Positions 41,790 to 57,052 of a stretch of 64,000 nt of DNA are shown one piece after another (the stretch's first letter is position 1; every line of letters starts with the position of its first letter). Source of the DNA: Deinococcus radiopugnans ATCC 19172. GTDB lineage: Bacteria > Deinococcota > Deinococci > Deinococcales > Deinococcaceae. Where the stretch lies: positions 1-64,000 of the forward strand of contig NZ_VDMO01000002.1 in the NCBI RefSeq assembly GCF_006335125.1, written 5' to 3'. Under the pieces are notes generated by a model, which had not been told where the DNA came from, did no database searches, and saw nothing but the letters and a program-made list of their open reading frames with translations. The translations under genes were made by a program, and so were the position numbers.

Positions 41790-42809
41790 ATGACTTTTGG
41801 CTCAACCCTGCGCGGCGCGAGGGAGGCGCGGGGCCTGACCCTGCGCGAGCTGGCGCAGACCACTGCCATTCGCCGGGACTACCTGCAGGCCCTGGAAGAC
41901 GGTCAGCTGGCGGCCCTGCCTGAGGCCACCTTCGCCCGCGCCTACCTGCGGACCTACGCCCGTGAGCTGGGGCTGGATCCTGCCCCGCTGCTGGCCGACT
42001 TTGACTGCCTGCTGCGGCCTCCGGCTCCGGAGCCGGCAGTCACGCCTCCCCCGGAGCCGCCCCAGCAGGACCCGCCCACGCTGGGGCCGGTGCGCCTGGC
42101 CCTGATCGCGGTGCTGCTGGTTCTGCTGGTCACCGTCGGCGTGCTGCTGCTGCGCCGCCCGAGCCCGGCAGCCGTCCTGCCCACCGCGCCCGTGCCCGTC
42201 CCGGCGGCCCCGGCCCCCTCGCCGGTCCAGCCTCCGAAGGCCGAGGCCCCCACGCCGCCGGTCAGCCCCCAGGGGACCGTGCGCCTGACCATCAAGAGCG
42301 AGCCGGACGGTGCGGTGGTGTACCTCGACAACCGCAACCTGGGGCCGGCGCCCGTGCTGTCGTTCCCGGTCGACGCCCGCCGGCGGGCCGAGCTGCGCGT
42401 GGAGGCGGCCGGCCGCACCCCCCTGAAACAGACCATCGATCTGGGCCAGAGCCGCAACCTGCGCGCCACGCTGCCTCCCACCGGCGGCGAGGCCAGCGTC
42501 CTGACGGACCTGAATACCGGGGTCCGGACACTCACGCCGCCGCCGCCCCCAGCCTCTGTCTCTCCGGACGCACCGCCCGCCGCCACCGGTACCGTGACGA
42601 TCCGGTTCGCGGGCCAGTCCTGGGTGCGCGTGACCGACCGGGAGGGGCAGGTGCTGTACGAGGGTGTGCCCCCGGTGGGCAGCGTCGTGAAGTACCCGCC
42701 GGGCGTGAGCGTCCGCGCCGGCAACGCGGGGGCCGTGCAGGTCAGGGTGGGCGGCGGCCCCGAGCAGGCCATGGGCGGGGCCGGGCAGGTGGTCACCCGG
42801 CAGTACTAG
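41790..42809 (+). CDS. RodZ-like membrane protein with HTH, PEGA and DUF4115 domains
   Basis: 339 residues. The N-terminal HTH_25 domain (REARGLTLRELAQTTAIRRD, then LEDGQLAALPEATFARAYLR) is typical of RodZ. A Pro-rich stretch precedes one membrane helix (LALIAVLLVLLVTVGVLLL) near residue 110. Outside lies a PEGA domain (LTIKSEPDGAVVYLDNRNLG) and a C-terminal DUF4115-like domain (VTIRFAGQSWVRVTDREGQV). RodZ links the cytoskeleton to wall synthesis in rods; a PEGA insert is unusual. The ATG at 41790 is preferred; an in-frame TTG at 41733 overlaps the permease stop. Confidence 0.75.
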   Translation: MTFGSTLRGAREARGLTLRELAQTTAIRRDYLQALEDGQLAALPEATFARAYLRTYARELGLDPAPLLADFDCLLRPPAPEPAVTPPPEPPQQDPPTLGPVRLALIAVLLVLLVTVGVLLLRRPSPAAVLPTAPVPVPAAPAPSPVQPPKAEAPTPPVSPQGTVRLTIKSEPDGAVVYLDNRNLGPAPVLSFPVDARRRAELRVEAAGRTPLKQTIDLGQSRNLRATLPPTGGEASVLTDLNTGVRTLTPPPPPASVSPDAPPAATGTVTIRFAGQSWVRVTDREGQVLYEGVPPVGSVVKYPPGVSVRAGNAGAVQVRVGGGPEQAMGGAGQVVTRQY

Positions 42810-42923
42810 CCGGCCCCGCAGCCGGCTCCGTGCCCGTCTGACAGCGCACCTTCGCATGCTCTCATCTTTTTTGCCGTGCAGGACGGGATTTTATCCCTCT
42901 AGCCGAGAGACGCCCCGGCGGCG

Positions 42924-42997
42924 TACACTACGAGATCATGCCCGGACGGCGGCTCCCCTTCTCAGGGCGGGCGCGTGTGCGGCATCCGGGGAGGTGA
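42924..42997 (+). promoter_or_regulatory. dnaG promoter with short leaderless upstream ORF
   Basis: TACACT (42924-42929) is followed after 8 nt by ATG 42938, opening a 19-codon frame ([19 protein letters not shown]) that ends in TGA at 42995-42997, 6 nt before the dnaG ATG. The dnaG ribosome-binding site GGAGG lies inside its last codons, a translational-coupling layout. Expression is inferred. Confidence 0.45.
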
Positions 42998-43003
42998 GGA
43001 CAC

Positions 43004-44779
43004 ATGGGAACCAAGGAGGACGTTCGTTCGCGGCTGAACATCGCGGAGGTCGTCGGCGAATATGTGCGCCTCTCCCCGGCGGGCAAAGGCCGCCTGAAGG
43101 GGCTGTGCCCGTTCCACAACGAAAAAAGCCCCAGCTTTCAGGTGGACACCGATCAGGGTTATTTCTACTGCTTCGGCTGCAAGGCCGGCGGGGACGTGTT
43201 CAGCTTCGTGCAGCGCAGCGAGAACCTCAGCTTCGGCGACGCCCTGCGCAAGCTGGCCGAGCGCGTGGGCATTCAGGTGGAGGCCAAGTACGGCGAGCGC
43301 AGCAGCCGCGACCTGTACGACGTGAACGCCTTTGCCCTGGCGTATTTCCGCGAACACCTGCCGGGGCCCGCACTGGACTACTTCCGGCGGCGCGGTCTGA
43401 CCGACGAGACGGTGGCCGCCTTCGAGTTGGGCTACGCCCCCGACGGCTGGGACGGCCTGCTGAAACACGCCCGCGTCAAGGGCCTGAACGAGCGCCAGTT
43501 GCTGGAAGCGGGCCTGCTGACCGAGAACGCCGAGAACGGGCGGGTCTATGACCGCTTCCGGGGCCGCGTGATGTTCCCGATCCGCGATCACCTGGGCCGT
43601 CTGGTGGGCTTCGGCGGGCGCGTGCTGGACGACACCAAGCCCAAGTACCTGAACACCCCTGAGACCGACGCCTTCCGCAAGGGCGAGGTGCTGTACGGGC
43701 TGGACAAGGCGCGCACCGGGTTAGGGAAAGCAGAGAACGGGGAGACCGAACTGATCGTGGTGGAAGGCTACATGGACGTGATCACCATGCACCAGTACGG
43801 CTTTACCGGTGCGGTGGCCTCGCTGGGCACGGCCCTGACCGCCGAACACGCCACGCTGCTGGAACGTCTGGGCGCGCGCAGCATCTCGCTGATGTTCGAT
43901 CACGACGAGGCGGGCCTCAAGGCCATGCTCAAGGGGCTCGATCAGGTGCTGGGCGCCAAGTTCCGGGTGCGGGCCACCTCGGTGCCCAGCGGCAAGGACC
44001 CCGCCGACGCGCTGCTGGCCGGGGACGAGGCAGGCATCCGGCAGGCGCTGGCCCAGGGCGTGGACGAGGTGCAGTACCGCGTGCAGGCCGCCATCGAGAC
44101 GCACGGCACCGCCACCGCCGACGGCAAGCGCAAGATCCTGATGGAGCTGCTGCCGCGCATGCAGAACCTCGATCCCCTCGACGAGATCGCCGAGGGCGTG
44201 CGGGCCGCCGCCTGCGAGACGCTGGGCATCAAGCCCGAAGCATTGATGGAATGGATCGGCAGCAAGGCCAAGCGGCGCACACTGACCGACACGCACCTGG
44301 CCGGCATGAGCAGCGGGCGCGGCGAGGAGGAGAACGAGCTGAAGCTGCTGCGGCAACTGCTGATCGATCCCAGCCTGCTGGCCAAGCTGGACGGCAGCAC
44401 GCCGTGGCGCAACGAATCCATGCGCAAGGTCATGCTGGCGGTGCAGGGCGCCCAGAGTTCCGACGCCATTCTGGACGTGTTCCGGGGCCAGCCGGAGGAA
44501 CAACTCCTGATCCGCCTGCTGTTCGAGGGCCGCGATTCGGGCAGCATCTCGCGCCAGGGCAGCGAGCAGTACGATCAGAAGGTGGGGGCCTACGCCGCCG
44601 CCGCCGTGGACGATATCCAGACCACCATCAGCATCGACGCCCTGCGCGCCGAGGTGGAACTGCTGAAAAAGCAGGTGGCCGGCGCCGCGCCCGCCGAGCA
44701 GCTGGGCCTCCTGAAGCAGATTGGGGAGTTGCAGCGCGCCGTGGAAGCCGAGAAACGCGGACGGCGCGGCATCGCGTAG
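43004..44779 (+). CDS. dnaG: DNA primase
   Basis: 591 residues. It makes RNA primers for replication. The zinc-binding domain has [12 protein letters not shown] and [16 protein letters not shown] (Cys-x2-His and Cys-x2-Cys). The catalytic core has the Toprim blocks VVEGYMDVI and [13 protein letters not shown]. The C-terminal helicase-binding region from about 430 is divergent, as usual. GGAGG precedes ATG 43004. It is not in the classical rpsU-dnaG-rpoD arrangement; no sigma factor follows. Confidence 0.97.
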   Translation: MGTKEDVRSRLNIAEVVGEYVRLSPAGKGRLKGLCPFHNEKSPSFQVDTDQGYFYCFGCKAGGDVFSFVQRSENLSFGDALRKLAERVGIQVEAKYGERSSRDLYDVNAFALAYFREHLPGPALDYFRRRGLTDETVAAFELGYAPDGWDGLLKHARVKGLNERQLLEAGLLTENAENGRVYDRFRGRVMFPIRDHLGRLVGFGGRVLDDTKPKYLNTPETDAFRKGEVLYGLDKARTGLGKAENGETELIVVEGYMDVITMHQYGFTGAVASLGTALTAEHATLLERLGARSISLMFDHDEAGLKAMLKGLDQVLGAKFRVRATSVPSGKDPADALLAGDEAGIRQALAQGVDEVQYRVQAAIETHGTATADGKRKILMELLPRMQNLDPLDEIAEGVRAAACETLGIKPEALMEWIGSKAKRRTLTDTHLAGMSSGRGEEENELKLLRQLLIDPSLLAKLDGSTPWRNESMRKVMLAVQGAQSSDAILDVFRGQPEEQLLIRLLFEGRDSGSISRQGSEQYDQKVGAYAAAAVDDIQTTISIDALRAEVELLKKQVAGAAPAEQLGLLKQIGELQRAVEAEKRGRRGIA

Positions 44780-44810
44780 GCGGGCGGTGCACGCCGCTCG
44801 TGGCTGAGGC

Positions 44811-45416
44811 TCAGCCCGCCGTGCCCTCCAACGTCCAGGCCACCCCATTCCAGGGACTCTTGCCGTTCGCCGGATCGAGCAGGCGCGCGGTCACCGCCGT
44901 CAGGTCCTCATCCGGCCCCTCGGCCCACAGGTCATGGCCCAGCACGTAATCCCCGGCCAGCTCCTCCCAGGAGCGGTAGCGCTCACGCAGGGCGGCGGCA
45001 GCGGGCAGGATGTGCGCCCACGCCTCGGCCTCGGACAGGTAGCGGGCGGCGTAGCCCCAGCGGGCCACGTTGATCAGGCGGGCCAGGTCCCAGGCCAGCA
45101 CGTCGTGGCCTGCCGCCGCCCGGAATTTGACGCGGTGGCCCTCGGCGGCCAGCCATTCCAGCATCGCCACCGTCTCGTCGTGGTCCTCTGTGCCCCACCA
45201 GCTGCTCAGGTTCATGGCCCACTGCGCCGAATCCACGCGCGGATCGGGGTTGAGGGTGTCGTGGCGGTGCCGGTTGAGGTCCGTGAGCTGCGCGCTGGCG
45301 GCCAGTGCCCACCGCCCGGCGGGGTCCAGCGGTTTGGCACGGGCCAGACGAAGCTTCAGCCAGTCCGGCATCAGCGCCTCCACGAAAAAGTCTGCGACTG
45401 CTTTGCCTGCGTTCAT
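44811..45416 (-). CDS. DUF1266 family protein
   Basis: 201 residues, cytosolic. It carries the DUF1266 pattern: SSWWGTEDHDETVAMLEWLA with EGHRVKF, then LAWDLARLINVARWGYAARY and WEELAGDYVLGHDLW. The function of the family is unknown. ATG 45416 has AGGGAGG 4 nt upstream; the frame remains open to 45527, but that part lacks family similarity. It is convergent with dnaG. Confidence 0.75.
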   Translation of the reverse strand: MNAGKAVADFFVEALMPDWLKLRLARAKPLDPAGRWALAASAQLTDLNRHRHDTLNPDPRVDSAQWAMNLSSWWGTEDHDETVAMLEWLAAEGHRVKFRAAAGHDVLAWDLARLINVARWGYAARYLSEAEAWAHILPAAAALRERYRSWEELAGDYVLGHDLWAEGPDEDLTAVTARLLDPANGKSPWNGVAWTLEGTAG

Positions 45417-45532
45417 GGGCCTCCCTGGGGAAAGGCCCACCCGCACGCCTGCCACCTGACCGGCAATGTAGCAGCGGGCCAGACATCGGCAATACGGCCC
45501 GGGCATCCACAAATCGTTTAGGAACAACCCTC

Positions 45533-45569
45533 AGAAAAGAAAAGAGGCGGACCCCGAAAGGGCTGCCTC
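45533..45569 (-). terminator. Terminator of gltA
   Basis: Stem GAGGC/GCCTC with inner CCC/GGG around a GAAA-type loop. On the minus strand it is followed by TTTTCTTTTC, 30 bp past the gltA stop. Confidence 0.85.
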
Positions 45570-45598
45570 AATCCTGTTGTGTCGTGCCTACGACGCGC

Positions 45599-46732
<1,134 letters not shown>

Positions 46733-46740
46733 GATGCCCG

Positions 46741-46746
46741 AGGATA
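46741..46746 (-). promoter_or_regulatory. -10 box of gltA (leaderless layout)
   Basis: TATCCT on the minus strand, 8 nt before ATG 46732. Confidence 0.45.
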
Positions 46747-46792
46747 GCACCGCCGCCCTGTTCGATCAGAGTCGGGTCACGTTCCCGCCGGG

Positions 46793-46820
46793 GTGACAAC
46801 CTTCATGTCAGCCCTAGAAT
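46793..46820 (+). promoter_or_regulatory. tsaB promoter
   Basis: GTGACA (46793-46798), 16-bp spacer, TAGAAT (46815-46820), then 8 nt to ATG 46829. This is the best-supported leaderless promoter in the window. Confidence 0.7.
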
Positions 46821-46828
46821 GCCCGGCG

Positions 46829-47383
46829 ATGACCGCCCATTCTCAAGTCGTTCTGGCCCTCGACACTGCCACCCCACACCTGACGCTGGCCCTGCGCTGG
46901 AAGGACGGCAAAGTGGCGTCTTCCAGGGAGGTGGGCCGGGCGCACGCCGAGGAATTGCCCGCCGCCACGCGCGAACTGTTCGCCCAGTCCGGTCTTCCCT
47001 TCCGCGCCGACCTGCTCGTCATTGGCACTGGCCCCGGCTCGTATACCGGCGTGCGCGTGGGGGCCAGCTACGCGCTGGGGCTGGGCCGGGTGTGGGGCGC
47101 GGGGGTCCGCGGCGTGCCCACCCTCGAGGGGCTGGTGCGGGGCGACGGTCCGCAAGGCGTCTCGCTGGACGCCCGCAAAGGCAACATCTACGGCGCGGTC
47201 TATGACGTGTCGGGCGGCGCGGTGGACAGCGTGCGTCACGCGCCGCAGAAATTCAGTCTGGAGGAGTTCCAGGCGCTGCTCGGCCCGCTGCCCCACCACT
47301 CGGACCTCGCACCGGACGGGTTGGCGCTCCTGAAAGCCGGACTGAGGCATGGGCAGGAGCACTGGGCGCTGGCCTACCTGTAA
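46829..47383 (+). CDS. tsaB: tRNA threonylcarbamoyladenosine biosynthesis protein TsaB
   Basis: 184 residues, ASKHA-fold partner of TsaD needed for t6A37 in ANN-decoding tRNAs. The N-terminus VVLALDTATPHLTLALR is the family start, with HAEELPAATRELF and LVIGTGPGSYTGVRVGASYA following. It is somewhat short at the C-terminus compared with E. coli TsaB (231), as common in this group. ATG 46829 is set by the promoter. Its 3' end overlaps the 3' end of the convergent SDR gene by 10 bp. Confidence 0.9.
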   Translation: MTAHSQVVLALDTATPHLTLALRWKDGKVASSREVGRAHAEELPAATRELFAQSGLPFRADLLVIGTGPGSYTGVRVGASYALGLGRVWGAGVRGVPTLEGLVRGDGPQGVSLDARKGNIYGAVYDVSGGAVDSVRHAPQKFSLEEFQALLGPLPHHSDLAPDGLALLKAGLRHGQEHWALAYL

Positions 47384-48339
47384 TCCCTGACCAGTTCCTC
47401 GCTCAGCGTCCACAGCCGCGCGGCACTTTCAGGGTCCAGCGCGTAGGGCTTGTACCCGAATCTCGGATCGGGATTTTGCGCGTCCAGCGGCGTGCTTTGC
47501 TGAATGTCCTCCAAAAACAGTCCGCCCACCCCTTCCAGTTGCGGTGAGGTGGCGGCCCACACGGTGGTGGACGCGCCTTCTTCCGTGGTTTTGAACACGG
47601 CGTTCAGCTTGCCCGACTCGTCCTGCCAGCCCATCGCGCGCTGCTCTTCCAGCGGGACAAACTTCTGCAACCCGGTCATGATGCCGCCGGGGTGAACTGC
47701 ATTGGCCGTCACGCCGCGCGCCCCGTACTGCTGCGTCAGGCCCACGGCGAACAGGGCGTTGGCGGTCTTGCTCTGGCCGTAGGCGGCCCAGCGGTCATAC
47801 GGGCGGCGCCCGAAGTTGAGGTCATCCCAGACGATGTCGCTGCGGCGGTGGCCGCTGCTGCTCAGGGCCACCACGCGGGCGGGGGCGGCGGCCAGCAGCG
47901 CGGGCATCAGCAACTGCGTCAACAGGAAGTGGCCCAGGTGGTTGGTGCCGAACTGTGTCTCGAAGCCGTCGGGGGTCTGGCCCTGCGGCGTCGCCATGAT
48001 GCCCGCGTTGTTGATCAGGATATGAATGGCGGGAGCTGCCGCCAGAATCCGCGCCGCCCCCTCGCGTACCTGCGCCAGCGAGGCGAGGTCCAGCTCGATG
48101 ACCTGGGCGTTCTGGTTGCCCGTCGATTCCCGCAGTTCGGCGGCGATCTTCTCCCCTTTCCCGGTGTCCCGGACAGCCAGGATCACCGACGCTCCCGCCG
48201 ACAGCAGCGCGCGGGCCGTCTCCACCCCAATGCCGGAAGAGGCGCCAGTAATCACGGCGGTCTTGCCGTTCAGGTCAAGTCCCTGAACGACTTCCAGGGC
48301 GGTGGCGCGCGGCGCGAGTGGGCTGGCGATGGTCGTCAT
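47374..48339 (-). CDS. Short-chain dehydrogenase/reductase (WWOX/RDH-like)
   Basis: 321 residues. Rossmann NAD(P) motif TAVITGASSGIGVETARAL, structural NNAGIM, catalytic Ser in VVALSSSGH and Tyr/Lys in AAYGQSKTANALFAVGL. The last 70 residues, including HPGGIMTGLQ and TVWAATSP, match retinol-dehydrogenase-like SDRs. The substrate is unknown. TAAGCT lies 7 nt before ATG 48339. The stop at 47374 lies inside the tail of tsaB. Confidence 0.9.
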   Translation of the reverse strand: MTTIASPLAPRATALEVVQGLDLNGKTAVITGASSGIGVETARALLSAGASVILAVRDTGKGEKIAAELRESTGNQNAQVIELDLASLAQVREGAARILAAAPAIHILINNAGIMATPQGQTPDGFETQFGTNHLGHFLLTQLLMPALLAAAPARVVALSSSGHRRSDIVWDDLNFGRRPYDRWAAYGQSKTANALFAVGLTQQYGARGVTANAVHPGGIMTGLQKFVPLEEQRAMGWQDESGKLNAVFKTTEEGASTTVWAATSPQLEGVGGLFLEDIQQSTPLDAQNPDPRFGYKPYALDPESAARLWTLSEELVRDYR

Positions 48340-48346
48340 GGGACCG

Positions 48347-48352
48347 AGCTTA
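48347..48352 (-). promoter_or_regulatory. -10 box of the SDR gene (leaderless layout)
   Basis: TAAGCT on the minus strand, 7 nt before ATG 48339. Confidence 0.5.
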
Positions 48353-48373
48353 CGCCCCCAGGAGGTGAACAAC

Positions 48374-48421
48374 GGGCAGCAGCCAGCCCTCCAGATCAGA
48401 AGGTGGCCGCTGCCTGCCCGC
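48374..48421 (-). terminator. Possible terminator after the CBS-domain gene
   Basis: On the minus strand GGGCAG and CTGCCC arms with further imperfect pairing, followed by GTTGTT. Weak T-run. Confidence 0.45.
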
Positions 48422-48428
48422 AGAGCAA

Positions 48429-48845
48429 TCAGCTCGTCGGCTGGCTGATCCCCTTCAGGGCCGTCTCGTCCACGCCCGTGTGTGCCCGCACGGCCAGATC
48501 GCCGAGGCTGACGATACCCACCACCCGGCTGCCCTCGGTGACGGGCAGACGGCGAAGCTGACGGTGCGACATCTCGCGGGCGGCTTCCTCCACCGTGGTG
48601 TCGGCAGTCATGGTGAACACGTCGCCGGTGGCGTAGTCGCTGGCCGGGGTGCCGAAATCGTGACCGTAGGCCACCGCGCGCACCACGATGTCGCGGTCCG
48701 TGATGATTCCGGTCAGCAGGTCGCCGTCCATGATCAGCACGTTGCCGATGCCCTGTTCCTTCATGTGGGTGGCGACCTCCTTAAGGGTGGCGCCGGTGTC
48801 CACCGTCGTCAGGTCCGGGGTCATGATGTCCTTGAGAGTGGTCAT
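48429..48845 (-). CDS. CBS-domain pair protein
   Basis: 138 residues containing two CBS motifs and nothing else: MTTLKDIMTPDLTTVDTGAT to ITDRDIVVRAVAYG, then ATGDVFTMTADTTVEEAARE to VGIVSLGDLAVRA. Such stand-alone pairs bind adenine nucleotides and regulate partner proteins. TAGGGT lies 5 nt upstream of the ATG. No partner is evident next to it. Confidence 0.92.
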   Translation of the reverse strand: MTTLKDIMTPDLTTVDTGATLKEVATHMKEQGIGNVLIMDGDLLTGIITDRDIVVRAVAYGHDFGTPASDYATGDVFTMTADTTVEEAAREMSHRQLRRLPVTEGSRVVGIVSLGDLAVRAHTGVDETALKGISQPTS

Positions 48846-48891
48846 GAGCCACCCTAGCCCGTCAGCGTAGGGGGGCCGTGGGGAGGCGCTA

Positions 48892-48929
48892 AAGAAACGG
48901 GAAAGGGAGAGGCGCAACTGGCCTCTCCC
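48892..48929 (-). terminator. Terminator of the large S8 protease gene
   Basis: GGGAGAGGC/GCCTCTCCC 9-bp stem, 7-nt loop, followed on the minus strand by TTTCCCGTTTCTTT, 22 bp past the stop. Confidence 0.85.
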
Positions 48930-48950
48930 CCCTTGATCAACCTGTCTCGC

Positions 48951-51608
<2,658 letters not shown>

Positions 51609-51615
51609 GAGGCTC

Positions 51616-51621
51616 AGCGTA
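51616..51621 (-). promoter_or_regulatory. -10 box of the S8 protease gene (leaderless layout)
   Basis: TACGCT on the minus strand, 7 nt before ATG 51608. Confidence 0.5.
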
Positions 51622-51805
51622 GCCGCCCGCCCATGACGGCCCCTGAACACGGCGTGAGGAATCCTTAAAGTGCCGTCAGGGCCGCATCAGTCTGATGGCG
51701 GGGGCGTCGGGAACGTCCGGGGGCCGTGCGCGGCGTCGTCTCCGGTGCCCGTAGGGCCATCTTCCTCCCCTTGGCCCTTTGCTGAGACAGCGGTGGGGGG
51801 GGCGG

Positions 51806-52516
51806 TCAGCGGTCGTAGCCGATGATGATCTCGCCCTCGGTCAGCTTGCGGTTGATCATGCTGGTGCGGCTGTAATTCAGGATGATCAGGCCGCTTTCCA
51901 GTTCCAGCAGGTTCAGGGTCGCCCGGACGCCATTGCCGGCGGTGGCGTCGCTGCCCAGCAGCTTCCACTGAAAGCCGCTGCGGACGGGCAGCACCCGGTC
52001 CGGGGCGGTGCTGGGTACCACGGGAGTGGGCAGGGCGCTGTAGCCTTCCGGGCCGCGCAGCTCGCCCGTTCGCAGATTGATGCTCAGGCCGTCCAGCACG
52101 TTGTTCAGGGCCGGATTGCTGCCGAACACCACGCGGCCGGAATCGCGCGTCAGCGCCAGCCGCGCGGTCTTGCTGGAGGACACCAGCACCTCCTGGAACA
52201 CCAGGTAGCGCCGGTAGTCCTCCTCGGAGATGCCCAGGCGCGGGTCATAGGGCGCGCGCACCCCCCGGCTGGCGCTGACAATCACCTGATACAGCGCGTC
52301 GGCGCTGCCACCCACCCGCTCCACGCGCATGCGCAGATCCACGGTGGACAGGCTGGGACGCTTTTCCATGATGGTCACGTTCTGCCCCTGCAGCGGCAAC
52401 AGCGCCGACAGCCGGGCCAGCCCCACGTTGCCCAGCGGCGGCGCGACATCGGTCTTCACCGCCGCCCCCAGGGACGCCAGAAGCAGGAGAAATGGAAGTG
52501 TCCGCGCCGCCTTCAT
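51806..52516 (-). CDS. Secreted hypothetical protein
   Basis: 236 residues, not recognised. A cleavable signal peptide (MKAARTLPFLLLLASLGAAV) precedes a mostly beta-strand mature region, for example STVDLRMRVERVGGSADALYQ and LILNYSRTSMINRKLTEGE-like strands near the end. No Cys lipobox. TATGCT lies 10 nt before ATG 52516; an ATG at 52531 falls within the -10 box. Located between the S8 protease and fba, each with its own signals. Confidence 0.7.
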   Translation of the reverse strand: MKAARTLPFLLLLASLGAAVKTDVAPPLGNVGLARLSALLPLQGQNVTIMEKRPSLSTVDLRMRVERVGGSADALYQVIVSASRGVRAPYDPRLGISEEDYRRYLVFQEVLVSSSKTARLALTRDSGRVVFGSNPALNNVLDGLSINLRTGELRGPEGYSALPTPVVPSTAPDRVLPVRSGFQWKLLGSDATAGNGVRATLNLLELESGLIILNYSRTSMINRKLTEGEIIIGYDR

Positions 52517-52636
52517 GCCAGGGTCGAGCATAGGGCGGGCGGGTGAGAACTCGTGTGTGGAACGCTCACCTGGGCATCAGCCAGGGCAGCCCCGGCACGG
52601 CCCGGCAAGGGCGCTGGCCCCGCGACACCCACACCG

Positions 52637-52671
52637 CAAAAGGCGAGGCGAGCCCACAGCCCCGCCTCGCC
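52637..52671 (-). terminator. Terminator of fba
   Basis: GGCGAGGCG/CGCCTCGCC perfect 9-bp stem followed on the minus strand by TTTTGC, 16 bp past the fba stop. Confidence 0.85.
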
Positions 52672-52686
52672 CCTCAGCCCGCCGGG

Positions 52687-53604
<918 letters not shown>

Positions 53605-53716
53605 GGTTGCCTCCTTATAAGCCCCTCTACTGTACCCGGCCTGCCGAAAAAGAGGCCAGGACGTTTGGACACGGTGAGCCGTGGGGAGCCACTCTGGCCT
53701 TTCCAAGCCCCAGGCG

Positions 53717-53722
53717 TAGCAT
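53717..53722 (+). promoter_or_regulatory. -10 box of the aminotransferase gene (leaderless layout)
   Basis: TAGCAT, 7 nt, ATG 53730. The ATG at 53721 overlaps the box and is unlikely to be used. Confidence 0.5.
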
Positions 53723-53729
53723 GAAAGGC

Positions 53730-54940
<1,211 letters not shown>

Positions 54941-54941
<1 letters not shown>

Positions 54942-55237
54942 TGGGCGAGGCCACAGCCGCCGTGCTGGCCGAGGTGGGGGCCGAACGGCAGCGGCAGGAC
55001 GCGAGGTGGGGCCAGCAGGATCACGCGCCGGAGGTGTGGCTGATGGTGCTGGCCGAGGAGGTGGGCGAGGCGAACCAGGCCGCGTTCGAACATCTGTTTC
55101 CTCGCTTCGACAAACACGCGGCGCAGCGTGGCCCGCGCAGTCTCGCAGACTACCGCCGGGAACTCGTGCAGGTGGCGGCGGTGGCTGTGGCCGCGATTGA
55201 AAGCCTGGATCGCCAGAGTGGATCTGCCCCGAGCTGA
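54941..55237 (+). CDS. MazG-like nucleotide pyrophosphohydrolase
   Basis: 98 residues, all-helical. GAERQRQDARWGQQDH, LMVLAEEVGEANQAAFE and a late DYRRELVQVAAVAVAAIESL match the small phage/bacterial MazG-like NTP pyrophosphatase pattern, with the EExGE metal-binding helix intact. It may clean up non-canonical NTPs. The ATG lies on the TGA stop of the aminotransferase (TGATG), so translation is coupled. Confidence 0.78.
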
Positions 55238-55254
55238 TCTGCCCAGAGCTGATC

Positions 55255-55260
55255 TATCAT
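55255..55260 (+). promoter_or_regulatory. -10 box of murI (leaderless layout)
   Basis: TATCAT, 7 nt, ATG 55268. Just upstream is an imperfect direct repeat of GAGCTGATCTGCCC. Confidence 0.55.
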
Positions 55261-55267
55261 CGGCGGC

Positions 55268-56077
55268 ATGAGTCGCGCGGCCCCCATCGGTGTGTTCGAC
55301 AGCGGCGTGGGCGGCCTGAGCGTGCTGGCCGAGTTGCGCCGCCTATTGCCCCACGAGGATTTCCTCTATCTGGCCGACACCGCGCACCTGCCCTACGGCG
55401 CGCGGCCCGGCGAGGAGATCCGCGAGTTGACCGGGCGGGCCGTGGCCGAACTGCACGCCCGCGGGGTGAAAGCGGTGGTGGTGGCGTGCAACACGGCGTC
55501 CGCATACAGCCTGGAACACCTGCGCGCCCGCTTCGACATGCCGATCATCGGGCTGGTGCCGGCCCTCAAACCCGCCGTGGCCGCCACGCGGACAGGCGTG
55601 GTGGGCGTCCTCGCCACCCCCGGCACGCTGCGCGGCACGCTGCTTCAGGACGTGATCCGCACTTTTGCCGAGCCGGCGGGCGTGCGCGTGCTGACCGCCG
55701 TGAGCGCCGAATTGGTGCCGCTGGTGGAGGCCGGGCAGGCGGACGGGGAACGCACGCGGGCGGTGCTGCGCGAGGTGCTGGCGCCCATCGCCGAGGCGGG
55801 CGCGGATGGACTGGTGCTGGGCTGCACGCATTACCCGTTTCTGGCGGGCAGCATCCGGGCCGAATTCGGCCACGCCTTTGCCCTGCTGGACAGCGGCGCG
55901 GCGGTGGCCCGGCAAACCCGCAACGTCCTTCAGGGGAGTGATCTGCTGAACACCCATCAGGCCCAGGGCGCGGTGGCCTCTTTCGTGACCGGAGACGTGG
56001 AGGCCGCCCGCCCGGTGTTCGCGGCCCTGAGCGCAGACCAGGCCGAGCCTGTGCATCTGGCGGCAGTCAGCGCGTAA
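55268..56077 (+). CDS. murI: Glutamate racemase
   Basis: 269 residues. It makes D-glutamate for peptidoglycan. Motifs: IGVFDSGVGGLSVLAELRRL, DTAHLPYGARP, the first catalytic Cys in VVVACNTASAYSLEHL, and the second in LVLGCTHYPFLAGSI. All catalytic positions are intact. It is followed 10 bp later by rph, whose -10 box overlaps the murI stop codon. Confidence 0.96.
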   Translation: MSRAAPIGVFDSGVGGLSVLAELRRLLPHEDFLYLADTAHLPYGARPGEEIRELTGRAVAELHARGVKAVVVACNTASAYSLEHLRARFDMPIIGLVPALKPAVAATRTGVVGVLATPGTLRGTLLQDVIRTFAEPAGVRVLTAVSAELVPLVEAGQADGERTRAVLREVLAPIAEAGADGLVLGCTHYPFLAGSIRAEFGHAFALLDSGAAVARQTRNVLQGSDLLNTHQAQGAVASFVTGDVEAARPVFAALSADQAEPVHLAAVSA

Positions 56078-56080
56078 GCT
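56075..56080 (+). promoter_or_regulatory. -10 box of rph overlapping the murI stop codon
   Basis: TAAGCT begins with the murI TAA and ends 7 nt before ATG 56088. Confidence 0.5.
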
Positions 56081-56087
56081 GCGGGCC

Positions 56088-56836
<749 letters not shown>

Positions 56837-56837
<1 letters not shown>

Positions 56838-56958
56838 AGCATTTGTCCGAATTGCTGCATCAGAAAAAAGACTTCTGATGCCTCCATTATCCCAAATGCT
56901 CAGCAAAATTCACTCACTCCGTTCGGCCAAAAGCAAACAACACTTTTGACAAATGCTC
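56837..56958. mobile_element. 122-bp TA-flanked inverted-repeat element (MITE-like) at the rph 3' end
   Basis: Perfect 11-bp terminal inverted repeats GAGCATTTGTC (56837-56847) and GACAAATGCTC (56948-56958), flanked on both sides by TA (56835-56836, 56959-56960). TA duplication is the hallmark of IS630/mariner-type insertion. The interior is AT-rich, non-coding, and holds a 9-bp hairpin GCATCAGAA/TTCTGATGC (56857-56881) that could terminate rph. Confidence 0.8.
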
Positions 56959-57052
56959 TAGAACGGGGCAACTCTCAATTCATCTTCATGGCGGCCCCGT
57001 CCAGGCCCGGTTCCCTGCGCTAAACTCCAGAGCATTCCCAAGGAGGATCACC

